The notes under the pieces: model-generated
The model's database searches: none
Seen by the model: the letters and a program-made list of their open reading frames with translations, nothing else
What the model was told of the DNA's origin: nothing
Source: Candidatus Propionivibrio aalborgensis
GTDB lineage: Bacteria; Pseudomonadota; Gammaproteobacteria; Burkholderiales; Rhodocyclaceae
Direction: 5' to 3'
Assembly (NCBI RefSeq): GCF_900089945.1
Contig: NZ_FLQY01000268.1
Span: 1-33,050 of the forward strand
Length of the DNA stretch: 33,050 bases
Program-made: the position numbers and the translations under genes
Shown here: positions 1-7,676 of the stretch, piece by piece
Position numbering within the stretch: position 1 is the stretch's first letter
Layout: each line of letters opens with the position of its first letter

Positions 1-10
1 CACAAAGGGA

Positions 11-55
11 AACCGGCCTCTCGCTTTGTAAATTGCGTCGAGGCCGGTTTTTTTG
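11..55 (+). terminator. Rho-independent terminator of an upstream gene
   Basis: A perfect 10-bp inverted repeat (11-20 with 40-49) encloses a 19-nt loop and runs straight into a T-tract at 48-54. This is a classic intrinsic terminator reading left to right. The gene it serves lies outside the window. Confidence 0.85.
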
Positions 56-160
56 AGGCCCCGTTTCAAAACCATCTCCCCGATATAAGTAAGCATCGGG
101 TAAGGATTGTATCAAGGATGAATAATCCGCCAAAATTTCGTCCGTAATCGCAGTAATTGT

Positions 161-224
161 CAGTCGACTGTAAGTTTTGAAAACGAGACTTCCGACGTGG
201 CTCAGGCAGGCGCTTGAGCTCAAG
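161..224. promoter_or_regulatory. Two palindromes in the leader of the symporter operon
   Basis: CAGTCGACTG at 161-170 and CTTGAGCTCAAG at 213-224 are perfect palindromes of 10 and 12 bp. Both lie in the roughly 195-nt non-coding stretch before the symporter genes, and the second ends 26 nt before the start codon. They could be operators for a dimeric regulator or part of the mRNA leader. No promoter hexamers were clear enough to call. Confidence 0.3.
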
Positions 225-250
225 TTCGGATATAACAGGAGGAAGTGATC

Positions 251-517
251 ATGAATGACAAAATCTCGGACGAGAAGTCGAAGGCTTATTGGTCCGCAAC
301 GCTGGGATTGCTGACCTGGATCATGGCAGTCTGGACCTTTGTTACGTTTGGTTGCGGGATTCTGCTCGCCCCCATGCTGGACTCGATTCATCTGGGTGGT
401 TATCCGCTGGGCTTCTGGTTCGCCCAGCAGGGGGCAATCTACATCTACATCGCGCTGATTTTTATCTACGCCAAAAAGATGGGCGATATCGACATCAAGT
501 TTGACGTTCACGAATAA
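251..517 (+). CDS. DUF4212 small subunit of a sodium:solute symporter
   Basis: This 88-residue protein has two predicted membrane spans, about residues 15-40 and 53-75. The first span has the Trp/Phe-rich look (TWIMAVWTFVTFGCGILLAP) of the DUF4212 family. Members of that family are small partners encoded directly before VC_2705-type sodium:solute symporters, as here. The start is ATG 251: AGGAGG at 237-242 sits 8 nt before it, while an in-frame GTG at 245 would be only 2 nt from the ribosome site. Its TAA stop overlaps the ribosome binding site of the next gene, so the two are probably translated together. The exact role of the small subunit is not established; stabilising or gating the large subunit is inference. 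Confidence 0.9.
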   Translation: MNDKISDEKSKAYWSATLGLLTWIMAVWTFVTFGCGILLAPMLDSIHLGGYPLGFWFAQQGAIYIYIALIFIYAKKMGDIDIKFDVHE

Positions 518-527
518 GGAGCCCTAA

Positions 528-2336
528 ATGGATCTGCAAACCACGATTTACCTCGTTGTCGGCGCAAGTTTCGCGCTGTACATCGGCATCGCCATCTGGG
601 CGCGCGCTGGCAGTACCAGCGAGTTCTACGCCGCTGGTGGACAGGTTCCACCGGTCTTGAACGGCATGGCGACAGCCGCCGACTGGATGTCTGCCGCGTC
701 GTTCATCTCGATGGCCGGCCTGATCGCCAACATGGGTTACGGTGGCGGCCTGTTCCTGATGGGCTGGACCGGCGGCTACGTTCTGCTGGCGATGCTGCTT
801 GCCCCCTACCTGCGCAAGTTCGGCAAGTTCACGGTGCCGCAGTTCATCGGCGACCGCTACTACTCGAAGACGGCATCCGTCGTCGCCGTGCTCTGCCTGC
901 TGACTGCTTCGCTGACCTACATCATCGGCCAGATGACCGGTGTCGGCGTCGCCTTCTCGCGTTTCCTCGGCGTTTCGTCCGACACGGGCATTTACGTCGG
1001 CCAGGCCATCGTGTTCCTCTACGCCGTGTTCGGCGGCATGAAGGGCATCACCTATACCCAGGTCGCCCAGTACCTGGTGCTGATTTCGGCCTACATCATT
1101 CCGGCCGTGTTCATTTCGCTGCAGCTCACCGGCAACCCGATCCCGCAACTGGGTCTGGGTTCCAATCTTGTCGGCCACGATATCTCGCTACTTGCCACGC
1201 TCGACAAGGTGGTGACCGATCTGGGCTTCGGCAAGTACACGACGTCGTTGCCGGGCAGTACGCTGAACATGTTCGTCTACACGTTCTCGCTGATGATCGG
1301 TACGGCCGGTCTGCCGCACGTCATCATGCGCTTCTTTACCGTCCCGACGGTCAAGGATGCGCGCAGTTCGGCCGGCTGGGCGCTGATCTTCATCGCCATG
1401 CTGTACACGACGGCGCCTGCCGTTGCCGTGATGGCCAAGACGAACCTGATCCGCACGATGACGCCGGGTGTGGTCATGCAGGGCACCAGTCCGTATCTGG
1501 CCGATTCGCAGATCAAGTACGACGAGCGTCCGGACTGGATGAAGCGCTGGGAGAAGACCGGCCTGTTGAAATACCAGGATAAGAACGGCGACGGTCGCAT
1601 CCAGTACTACAACGACAAGTCGAAAAATCCGGAATTCCTGAAAAAGGCTGAAGATGCCGGCTGGAAGGGCAACGAGCTGGAGGTTAACGCCGACATCATC
1701 GTGCTCGCCAATCCGGAAATCGCTCTGCTGCCGAACTGGGTGATCGCGCTGGTCGCCGCGGGTGGTCTTGCTGCCGCGCTGTCGACGGCCGCCGGTCTGC
1801 TGATGGCGATTTCATCCTCGGTATCGCACGATCTGATCAAGGGCGTTTTCGCGCCTGACATCAGCGAAAAAGGCGAGCTGCTGGCCGGCAAGATCTCGAT
1901 GGCCGTTGCCATTGTGGTTGCCGGATATCTCGGGCTGAATCCGCCGGGCTTCGCGGCCGGTACCGTGGCCCTGGCCTTCGGTATTGCCGCCAGCTCGCTG
2001 TTCCCGGCGATCATGATGGGCATCTTCTCCAAGAAGATGAACAAGGAAGGTGCCATGGCGGGTATGCTGTCCGGCCTGTTCGTGACCCTGTTCTATGTGT
2101 TCGCGCACAAGGGGATTTTCTTCATCAAGGGAACCGAGTATCTCAACGTGATCGGTGGCGCCAACAGCTTCTTCGGCATCACGCCGGAAGCGTTCGGTGG
2201 CGTCGGCGCCATGGTTAACTTTATCGTCGCCTTCCTGGTCGATAAGGTGACCAAGGAGCCGCCGGAGCATATCCAGCACATGGTCGAAGCGGTGCGTACA
2301 CCACGTGGTTCCAAGACGGTGGATGGCGCGCACTAA
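528..2336 (+). CDS. Sodium:solute symporter, VC_2705 (acetate/ActP-like) type
   Basis: A 602-residue inner-membrane protein of the solute:sodium symporter (SSF) superfamily, closest in feel to cation/acetate symporters of the VC_2705 subfamily. About 13 hydrophobic spans are visible. The early segment GMATAADWMSAASFISMAGL is a typical SSF core helix. Family knowledge suggests Na+-driven uptake of a short monocarboxylate, but the substrate cannot be read from sequence. A hydrophilic insert around residues 325-385 carries an EF-hand-like calcium loop, DKNGDGRIQYYN at 351-362. The start ATG 528 has AAGGAG at 516-521 with 6-nt spacing, overlapping the stop of the DUF4212 gene. A strong terminator follows the stop, making this a two-gene unit. 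Confidence 0.92.
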   Translation: MDLQTTIYLVVGASFALYIGIAIWARAGSTSEFYAAGGQVPPVLNGMATAADWMSAASFISMAGLIANMGYGGGLFLMGWTGGYVLLAMLLAPYLRKFGKFTVPQFIGDRYYSKTASVVAVLCLLTASLTYIIGQMTGVGVAFSRFLGVSSDTGIYVGQAIVFLYAVFGGMKGITYTQVAQYLVLISAYIIPAVFISLQLTGNPIPQLGLGSNLVGHDISLLATLDKVVTDLGFGKYTTSLPGSTLNMFVYTFSLMIGTAGLPHVIMRFFTVPTVKDARSSAGWALIFIAMLYTTAPAVAVMAKTNLIRTMTPGVVMQGTSPYLADSQIKYDERPDWMKRWEKTGLLKYQDKNGDGRIQYYNDKSKNPEFLKKAEDAGWKGNELEVNADIIVLANPEIALLPNWVIALVAAGGLAAALSTAAGLLMAISSSVSHDLIKGVFAPDISEKGELLAGKISMAVAIVVAGYLGLNPPGFAAGTVALAFGIAASSLFPAIMMGIFSKKMNKEGAMAGMLSGLFVTLFYVFAHKGIFFIKGTEYLNVIGGANSFFGITPEAFGGVGAMVNFIVAFLVDKVTKEPPEHIQHMVEAVRTPRGSKTVDGAH

Positions 2337-2385
2337 GCCAATGTCTGCGAAAGTACGCCCGATTCGTCGGGTGTACTGTTAGAAT

Positions 2386-2419
2386 AAAAAATCCCGCCAG
2401 TACACTGGCGGGATTTTTT
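2386..2419 (+). terminator. Strong rho-independent terminator after the symporter
   Basis: A GC-rich hairpin, CCCGCCAG / CTGGCGGG with a TACA loop, is flanked by A6 on the left and T6 on the right. The A/T flanks make it potentially bidirectional, but the genes on both sides run on the plus strand. It ends the DUF4212-symporter unit. Confidence 0.9.
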
Positions 2420-2476
2420 ATGAAATCCTGAAAACACGGTGCAAGCCGACGCAAGCGTACGTATACGGAGTTGCAA

Positions 2477-2851
2477 ATGGTTTTCGACATCAGCGTCGCC
2501 ATGACGTGGATTCTTTTTCTGGCCTTGTTCCCGATAACTTTCTTCTGGTTGCGCCGTGCCTGGCGCATACTGGCCAAGGGCGACTACTCCGAGGTGGCGC
2601 TCAAGCGCGGCGAACCACCGGCCAATGCTCGGAAGTTCGCCCCCTATTGCGCCGGCATCAATCTCATTGGCGGTTGTATTCTAATCTGGGATATCATCAA
2701 CATCCTGCTCGGTGCCATGGCCTACGATACCTGGTCGGCAATCGCCGGCATGACGATCTGGTTCAAATTCATTGCCGACTTCATTCTCAGTCGCCACGCA
2801 CACCCCTGGGGCAAGCAGGCTGACAAGAATCATACTGACAAGAAAGTGTGA
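2477..2851 (+). CDS. Small multi-pass membrane protein of unknown function
   Basis: A 124-residue protein with about three hydrophobic segments (residues 5-25, 57-80 and 86-105), a basic linker after the first and a Lys/His-rich hydrophilic tail. I do not recognise the family. ATG 2477 is preferred over an in-frame TTG at 2471 because GGAG at 2467-2470 is 6 nt upstream of the ATG. It lies 58 nt after the terminator of the symporter operon, so it probably has its own promoter, though a functional link with the symporter is possible. Codon use looks like that of its neighbours. Confidence 0.75.
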   Translation: MVFDISVAMTWILFLALFPITFFWLRRAWRILAKGDYSEVALKRGEPPANARKFAPYCAGINLIGGCILIWDIINILLGAMAYDTWSAIAGMTIWFKFIADFILSRHAHPWGKQADKNHTDKKV

Positions 2852-3128
2852 GCCCGGTCAGACGCTCTTGTTTCGAGGAGCATCATGCTGCACAAACTGA
2901 ACAGCATTCGTGACGGTGAATGACTGATTCCAAGGAGCACGCGACCTGCGCTAATATCGCTATTGTTGCTAATATTCCCAGCATGTCCGCCATACTGAAC
3001 ATGAATCGGGATATGTCGGCGGCGTGGTGCCGGTGTGGTGCCGGATTGCGCGGCGAGTATCGCCGTACGGACACGGCTGAACTCGACGATGTTCCATCCT
3101 TCATTTCCATTAAGGAGCAAGCAAAGAG
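2852..3128 (+). other. Non-coding leader of the two-component system, with a possible mini-ORF
   Basis: This 277-nt gap holds a 12-codon ORF (2885-2923, MLHKLNSIRDGE) just 4 nt after a GAGGAG. Its stop overlaps a second ATG in an ATGA junction. There is also a direct repeat GCTAATAT at 2950-2957 and 2968-2975, an 18-bp period, which could be a regulator site. None of these is supported beyond pattern. AAGGAG at 3112-3117 serves the response regulator. Confidence 0.3.
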
Positions 3129-3821
3129 ATGGCAAGCCGACTGCTCATTGTTGAAGATGATCGTGACCTGGCCAGGAATCTAATCGATTTCCTTGAAATT
3201 CAAGGCTATGCCACGCACTACGCCGCGGATGGCCATGAGGCGCTGAGCCTGTTGGCGGCCAACGAGTACGATCTCGTTATCCTTGACCTGATGCTGCCGG
3301 GCGTCGACGGGATGACCGTCTGTATCCACATCCGCAATCAGCTTCGCAGCCGCGTACCGATCGTCATGCTCACGGCGAAGTCCGAAATCGACACCAAGAT
3401 ATCGGCCTTCGACATCGGAGCCGATGATTACATGATCAAACCGGTTTCCCTGCGCGAGATCCATGTACGGGTTCGTGCCTTGATCCGGCGCGCGAATCAG
3501 ACGGTCGACAACGACATTCTGACGATCGGCGACCTGCGCATGGATACGGGAATCATGAAGATCGAGCGTGACGGCGTGCCCATTACGCTTCCGCCCGGGC
3601 CTACCAAGATCCTCGCCCTATTGATGCGTAACTCGCCCAATGTCGTTCACAACCTTGCCATCCACCGTGAACTCTGGGGTGAGGAAAGAGGCGATACGCA
3701 CGCCGTCGTCGTCCACATGCATACGCTACGCACTGCTATCGACAAGCCCTTCGGCCGGCAACTCATTCATACCGTACGCGGTTTCGGTTACCGGATCGCC
3801 GATGAAAAAACCACCCTATGA
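3129..3821 (+). CDS. OmpR/PhoB-family response regulator
   Basis: A 230-residue two-component response regulator. The N-terminal receiver domain (about 4-115) shows the acidic pocket E9-D10-D11, phospho-acceptor Asp53 in LVILDLMLPG, the switch Thr82 and Lys104 in MIKP. The C-terminal half (about 130-225) is an OmpR-type winged helix ending in HTVRGFGYRI. The protein should bind DNA as a dimer when phosphorylated by the kinase encoded next, whose start codon lies 20 nt inside this gene. AAGGAG is 11 nt upstream of ATG 3129. The regulon is unknown; the flanking symporter, lipoprotein and antiporter genes are candidates only by position. Confidence 0.95.
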   Translation: MASRLLIVEDDRDLARNLIDFLEIQGYATHYAADGHEALSLLAANEYDLVILDLMLPGVDGMTVCIHIRNQLRSRVPIVMLTAKSEIDTKISAFDIGADDYMIKPVSLREIHVRVRALIRRANQTVDNDILTIGDLRMDTGIMKIERDGVPITLPPGPTKILALLMRNSPNVVHNLAIHRELWGEERGDTHAVVVHMHTLRTAIDKPFGRQLIHTVRGFGYRIADEKTTL

Positions 3822-5196
3822 CAGCCTGAGCAAAAGCCTCGTAGTCCCCTTTGTCACTCTGGGTTATGTCGTCAGCGCACTGTTGAGTTTGGTCACTTTC
3901 GGAATTGTCTCGGATCTGGAGGAGCGCGCCATTGTCCGCGTTCTCCAGCTGGAGATGGAAAGCATCCGCAGTCGCCATGCAATCAGTCCGGCCGATCTCC
4001 TGCCAGCGTCTACCGTCTTCGCCGGTTACGTGCTTCCGGATGCCAACTTTCCCGAATTATCGCCCGTCAGACCGGGGCAAGAATACATCGAGGTCCTGCT
4101 GCACGGCGGTCAAAGCTATTCGGTGATGGTCGCCGAAATCGACGGCACGTCCTACGCACTCGTCTATGATCGCAGTTTTGTTAACTCCAGCCTGGGCAAG
4201 CTGGCTTTGTTCCTGATCTTTGGCACCGGTTTCATGACGCTGCTCTCGGCACTCGTGGGCAGGCGTCTGGCTCGACAGGTGGTGCGCCCCATCGCCGTCC
4301 TTCTTGACGAGGTTTCAGAGAAAGCCACGAGAATTAACCTGAAGGACAGCCCGCCCCTGAGCTTCTCTTCCGACGCCTATCCCAACAACGAGATCGGCAG
4401 GCTGGTGCAGTGCATGGACCAGTTTGCACTCCGGCTCCAGGGATTCCTTGATCGAGAGAGTCACTTTGCGGCCGATGTCAGTCATGAATTGCGTACGTCG
4501 GTGGCGATCATCCGCGGTGCCGCCGAGTTGCTGGTCGAGTACCCGTATCTGCCGGAAGCGATCCGACACCGTTTGCAGACTGTTCTTCGCCAAGCGGTTC
4601 GCATGGGTCACATCCTGGAAGCCATGCTGCACCTTGCCAGGGAAGACAAGGCGGAAGACGATCCCGCTTGCGTCATGGCGGAAGTCATCGGCGACGCCGT
4701 GACTGACTGTACTCCAGCCCTGGCAGGTCGCCCGGTGCGCATTACCGTCGATCTGCGCGAGCGCTCGATCCTGCCAGTGGAGCGTTCCATGGCCTGGGTC
4801 GTGGTCAGCAACCTTTTGCGCAACGCTTGCGCCTACACCAAGGAAGGTGAAATCGCGATCAGACTTGATGGTAACCAGCTGGAAATTGTAGATAGCGGCA
4901 TCGGTATTCCAGAGGACCGTTTTCCTGCGCTGTTCAAACGTCTGGATAAGGGTGAGGAAAGTACGGGCTATGGCTTGGGGCTATCGATTGTTGCACGGGT
5001 TGTCCAACGACTCGGCTGGAAGCTGGAAATCCAGAGCAGTCAGGGAACGGGAACCCGGGTGTGCATTACTTTCATGACGCCAGAAAATAGCGATTCACCT
5101 CGGGTGCACAGGAGTCTTGCGCCGGGGACACCGATGTATTTCGGTGAAAAACGCCATCAACACGCCAACAAGGACTTGCTGAACACGAATGCATAA
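3802..5196 (+). CDS. Membrane sensor histidine kinase
   Basis: A 464-residue sensor kinase paired with the preceding regulator. The open frame extends upstream, but ATG 3802, inside the regulator gene, gives the expected short cytoplasmic lead into the first membrane span (about 12-38). A periplasmic sensor region of about 95 residues follows, then a second span (about 133-155), a HAMP linker and a dimerisation domain with the H-box SHELRTS (phospho-acceptor His228). The ATPase domain has an N-box NLLRNACAY, G1 DSGIGIP and G2 GYGLGLS. The roughly 20-nt overlap implies translational coupling. The final ~30 residues are hydrophilic and lie beyond the ATPase fold. The signal it senses cannot be told. 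Confidence 0.94.
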   Translation: MKKPPYDSLSKSLVVPFVTLGYVVSALLSLVTFGIVSDLEERAIVRVLQLEMESIRSRHAISPADLLPASTVFAGYVLPDANFPELSPVRPGQEYIEVLLHGGQSYSVMVAEIDGTSYALVYDRSFVNSSLGKLALFLIFGTGFMTLLSALVGRRLARQVVRPIAVLLDEVSEKATRINLKDSPPLSFSSDAYPNNEIGRLVQCMDQFALRLQGFLDRESHFAADVSHELRTSVAIIRGAAELLVEYPYLPEAIRHRLQTVLRQAVRMGHILEAMLHLAREDKAEDDPACVMAEVIGDAVTDCTPALAGRPVRITVDLRERSILPVERSMAWVVVSNLLRNACAYTKEGEIAIRLDGNQLEIVDSGIGIPEDRFPALFKRLDKGEESTGYGLGLSIVARVVQRLGWKLEIQSSQGTGTRVCITFMTPENSDSPRVHRSLAPGTPMYFGEKRHQHANKDLLNTNA

Positions 5197-5226
5197 GCGT
5201 CCCAACGCGATCTTGCGGCGGCAGAC

Positions 5227-5748
5227 TTACGGCAGGTAGATCAGCTCGACACGGCGCATTTTTTCACGGCACTCGGCTGTCTTGCAGGCAGGCGGCTTTT
5301 TAATGTTGCCGATGCGGTTTCGACGAATCTGCCGTGCCGGCGCTCCGTATGCCAGCAGCAATCTGCTGACATTCATCAGGCGTTCTTCTGCAATCGCCAG
5401 ATTGTAGTTGCGGCTTCCTGTATCGTCCGTGTGCCCTGCAAGCGTCAGTATCTTTTTTGGATTCTGCTTCAGATCCTCGGCATGTCGACGCAGTTTTTCC
5501 TTCCCGTCCTGATCGACCGTAGTGGAGCCCGAAGCGAAGTAAACGTTGTTTTCGTCGAGGACGGCTGCATTCTGTGCTTCGGTCGTCGCCAACGGCGACT
5601 TGTCCATGCCCAAGGGGGGCGACGGGGTGTCCTGGGTCGATGCAGGCGTTTCGCCTCCGGATGTCCGGGTGTGTTGCAGGTCGCTGCATCCAGATAGTAG
5701 AAGGGCGGCGACAATCAAACAGCAAGATCGGATTGAGGGCATAGTCAT
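5227..5748 (-). CDS. OmpA-family lipoprotein (peptidoglycan-associated type)
   Basis: A 173-residue protein with a lipoprotein signal peptide. The lipobox LLLSGC places the acylated cysteine at residue 21, followed by a Ser/Thr/Pro-rich linker to about residue 60. The C-terminal OmpA-like domain contains VYFASGSTTVDQDG and the signature LTLAGHTDDTGSRNYNLAIA, the region that binds peptidoglycan diaminopimelate in Pal/OmpA proteins. It likely links the outer membrane to the cell wall. Two cysteines near the C-terminus (CKTAEC) may form a disulphide. The start could be M1 (5748) or M3 (5742); no good ribosome site favours either. It converges with the sensor kinase, 30 nt away, with no obvious terminator between them. 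Confidence 0.87.
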   Translation of the reverse strand: MTMPSIRSCCLIVAALLLSGCSDLQHTRTSGGETPASTQDTPSPPLGMDKSPLATTEAQNAAVLDENNVYFASGSTTVDQDGKEKLRRHAEDLKQNPKKILTLAGHTDDTGSRNYNLAIAEERLMNVSRLLLAYGAPARQIRRNRIGNIKKPPACKTAECREKMRRVELIYLP

Positions 5749-5848
5749 AGGGCCAAGACGCTGCGATTAAGGAATCGATTCGTAGGCGCCAGCATGCAAC
5801 TGGAAACGCGCTTGGCCGGATTCGTCCAATGCGCCTAGCCTTCTTGCG

Positions 5849-7459
5849 CTAACCGCGGTCAACCCTGATCGAGGAAACAAGCTCGCGCTCGTCGAGTTCC
5901 TCCTCAACCGTTCGCAAGCTTTCGTCGTTGATAACGTCTCTGGCATGCAGTTCGTGAAGACACTGCCGTTCGGCATTGATAGCGGCAAGGCGCAGTCGAC
6001 GGCGCAGGGCGATATGCGTTGCGCGTTGCGAAGCGTGTCCTGGGTCGCCTTCAAGCAATTCGAGCTTGCCCTCGTACTGGTGGGCTAGTTGCTCGGCGAA
6101 AGTGATATCTTCCGGGTCGGCAAGATCCCTGGCGTCAAGCTTTACCGCTGCGATCGCGGCGCGGGCAATTTCGGCGCGTGCCGCATGCTCTTCTTGCAGG
6201 TTCTCCTCACCGGTGTCGATCGCCAGCTTGCGGATCAGCCAGGGCAGCGGGACGCCATTGAAGGTGAGGGTCAGGATGATCGTCGCTGCGGCCAGAAAGA
6301 CCACCAGGTCGCGTTCTGGAAAGGGCGTTCCCGCCGCGATTGCGGTAGGAATCGAAAGCGCAGTGGCCAGCGTGATCGAGCCGCGCACCGCTGCCCAACT
6401 GACCAGCAGAAGTCGCTTGGGTTCCGGTCCGGTCTTGCTACCGCTCCATCCCCAGTCAAGTCGGAATCGAAGATGGGCAGATACCCACACCCAAGTGACA
6501 CGCATGGTCATCAGCAGTACCCACAACACGATAGCGTACAACATCAAATCAACGGGGGCATAGCTATCGACACCAGTAACCATGCGGCGCAACTGCAGCC
6601 CGAGAAGCAAGAAAACCACGCCGTTGAGCACGTAGGACAGCATCAGCCAGACTTCGCGGGCATGTTTGCGGGCTTCAGCGGTCAGGCCTTTGACTTCCTG
6701 ACCGCTGGCCCATAGCCCTGCCGCAACGACCGCCAGGATTCCCGAAACATGTACTGCTTCGGCCGCGAGGTAAGCCCCGTAGGGTAACAGCACGGACAGC
6801 AGGGTCAGCAACACGGGGTCAGCGGCATGCAGACTGATCAGGCGCTGGCGCAGCCCGCGCCCGAACCACTCAACGATAATGCCGACGATAACGCCGCCAC
6901 CAGCCAGGTTGAGGAAATTTCCGGCGACCTCCTGCGATGAAAACAATCCGGTGGCGGCGGCGGCTACGGCGAGCTTGAATACGACCAGTCCGGAAGCGTC
7001 GTTAAGCAGGCTTTCGGCGTTGACAATGTGTACGATCCGAGACGGCAAGGGAAGCAAGCGCGTAGTCGCCACCGTAGCGACAGCGTCGGTCGGCGAAACG
7101 ATCGCTCCAAGGGTGAAGGCGACTGCCAAGGGCATCGACGGGATCAGCCAGTGCATCACGTAGCCGACGGTAACGACGGTCAGTACCACCAGGCCGAGCG
7201 CCAACAAAAGCACGGGTTTCAGCGTGCTGACGAAGTCACGACGTGGTAACACCGCAGCGTCAGCAAACAAGATCGGTGGGATGAACAGTAAGAGAAACAG
7301 ATCGGGGTCAACGGCGATGTCGTCCAACCCCGGCAGGAAGGACGCCATGACGCCGAGTACCACCAGCAAGATCGGCAGTGGAAGCGGGCTCCAGTGGACG
7401 AGCGCGCCACCGACGGCGATCGCCAGCAGAAGCAGCAAGGTCAGTTCGGTTATAGCCAT
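5849..7459 (-). CDS. CPA1-family Na+/H+ antiporter
   Basis: A 536-residue inner-membrane cation/proton antiporter. About 12 membrane spans fill residues 1-410. Family hallmarks include LFIPPILFADAA in the early helices, SPTDAVATV and the ion-binding pair in ESLLNDASGLV. A hydrophilic, charged C-terminal tail of about 120 residues is presumably cytoplasmic and regulatory. It exchanges Na+ (or K+) for H+ and helps set cytoplasmic pH and sodium. It follows the Mrp operon on the same strand after a 217-nt gap (7460-7676) that shows no terminator and no convincing promoter, so both read-through and independent expression remain possible. ATG 7459 has only a weak ribosome site. Confidence 0.92.
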   Translation of the reverse strand: MAITELTLLLLLAIAVGGALVHWSPLPLPILLVVLGVMASFLPGLDDIAVDPDLFLLLFIPPILFADAAVLPRRDFVSTLKPVLLLALGLVVLTVVTVGYVMHWLIPSMPLAVAFTLGAIVSPTDAVATVATTRLLPLPSRIVHIVNAESLLNDASGLVVFKLAVAAAATGLFSSQEVAGNFLNLAGGGVIVGIIVEWFGRGLRQRLISLHAADPVLLTLLSVLLPYGAYLAAEAVHVSGILAVVAAGLWASGQEVKGLTAEARKHAREVWLMLSYVLNGVVFLLLGLQLRRMVTGVDSYAPVDLMLYAIVLWVLLMTMRVTWVWVSAHLRFRLDWGWSGSKTGPEPKRLLLVSWAAVRGSITLATALSIPTAIAAGTPFPERDLVVFLAAATIILTLTFNGVPLPWLIRKLAIDTGEENLQEEHAARAEIARAAIAAVKLDARDLADPEDITFAEQLAHQYEGKLELLEGDPGHASQRATHIALRRRLRLAAINAERQCLHELHARDVINDESLRTVEEELDERELVSSIRVDRG

Positions 7460-7676
7460 GAGATATTTGCCTACAAGTACAGGTGCAGGATTCTAGCGTA
7501 CAAGATTAATTAAATGTTGAGCATGCATAAAATTGGGTCGCACTACATTTTGCGCGGTGGAGTATTTTCCAGAAACGCAAGCAGTCATACACATCACTGC
7601 GGCCGGCAAGTTCCAATCGTCGATTGAAGGGGTCGGAAAATTCGGCGACGTAGCGAGGCAGATGCCTGGTCCGGGT

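Noticed and set aside
180-244. Sigma-54 promoter before the symporter operon
   Set aside because: TGGCTC and a later GC-containing stretch looked similar at first, but the GG/GC pair does not have the required 10-bp spacing.
2920-3183. An 87-codon ORF just before and into the response regulator gene
   Set aside because: It overlaps the regulator by 55 nt in another frame and has no recognisable fold. Only the ATGA junction with the mini-ORF favours it, which is not enough.
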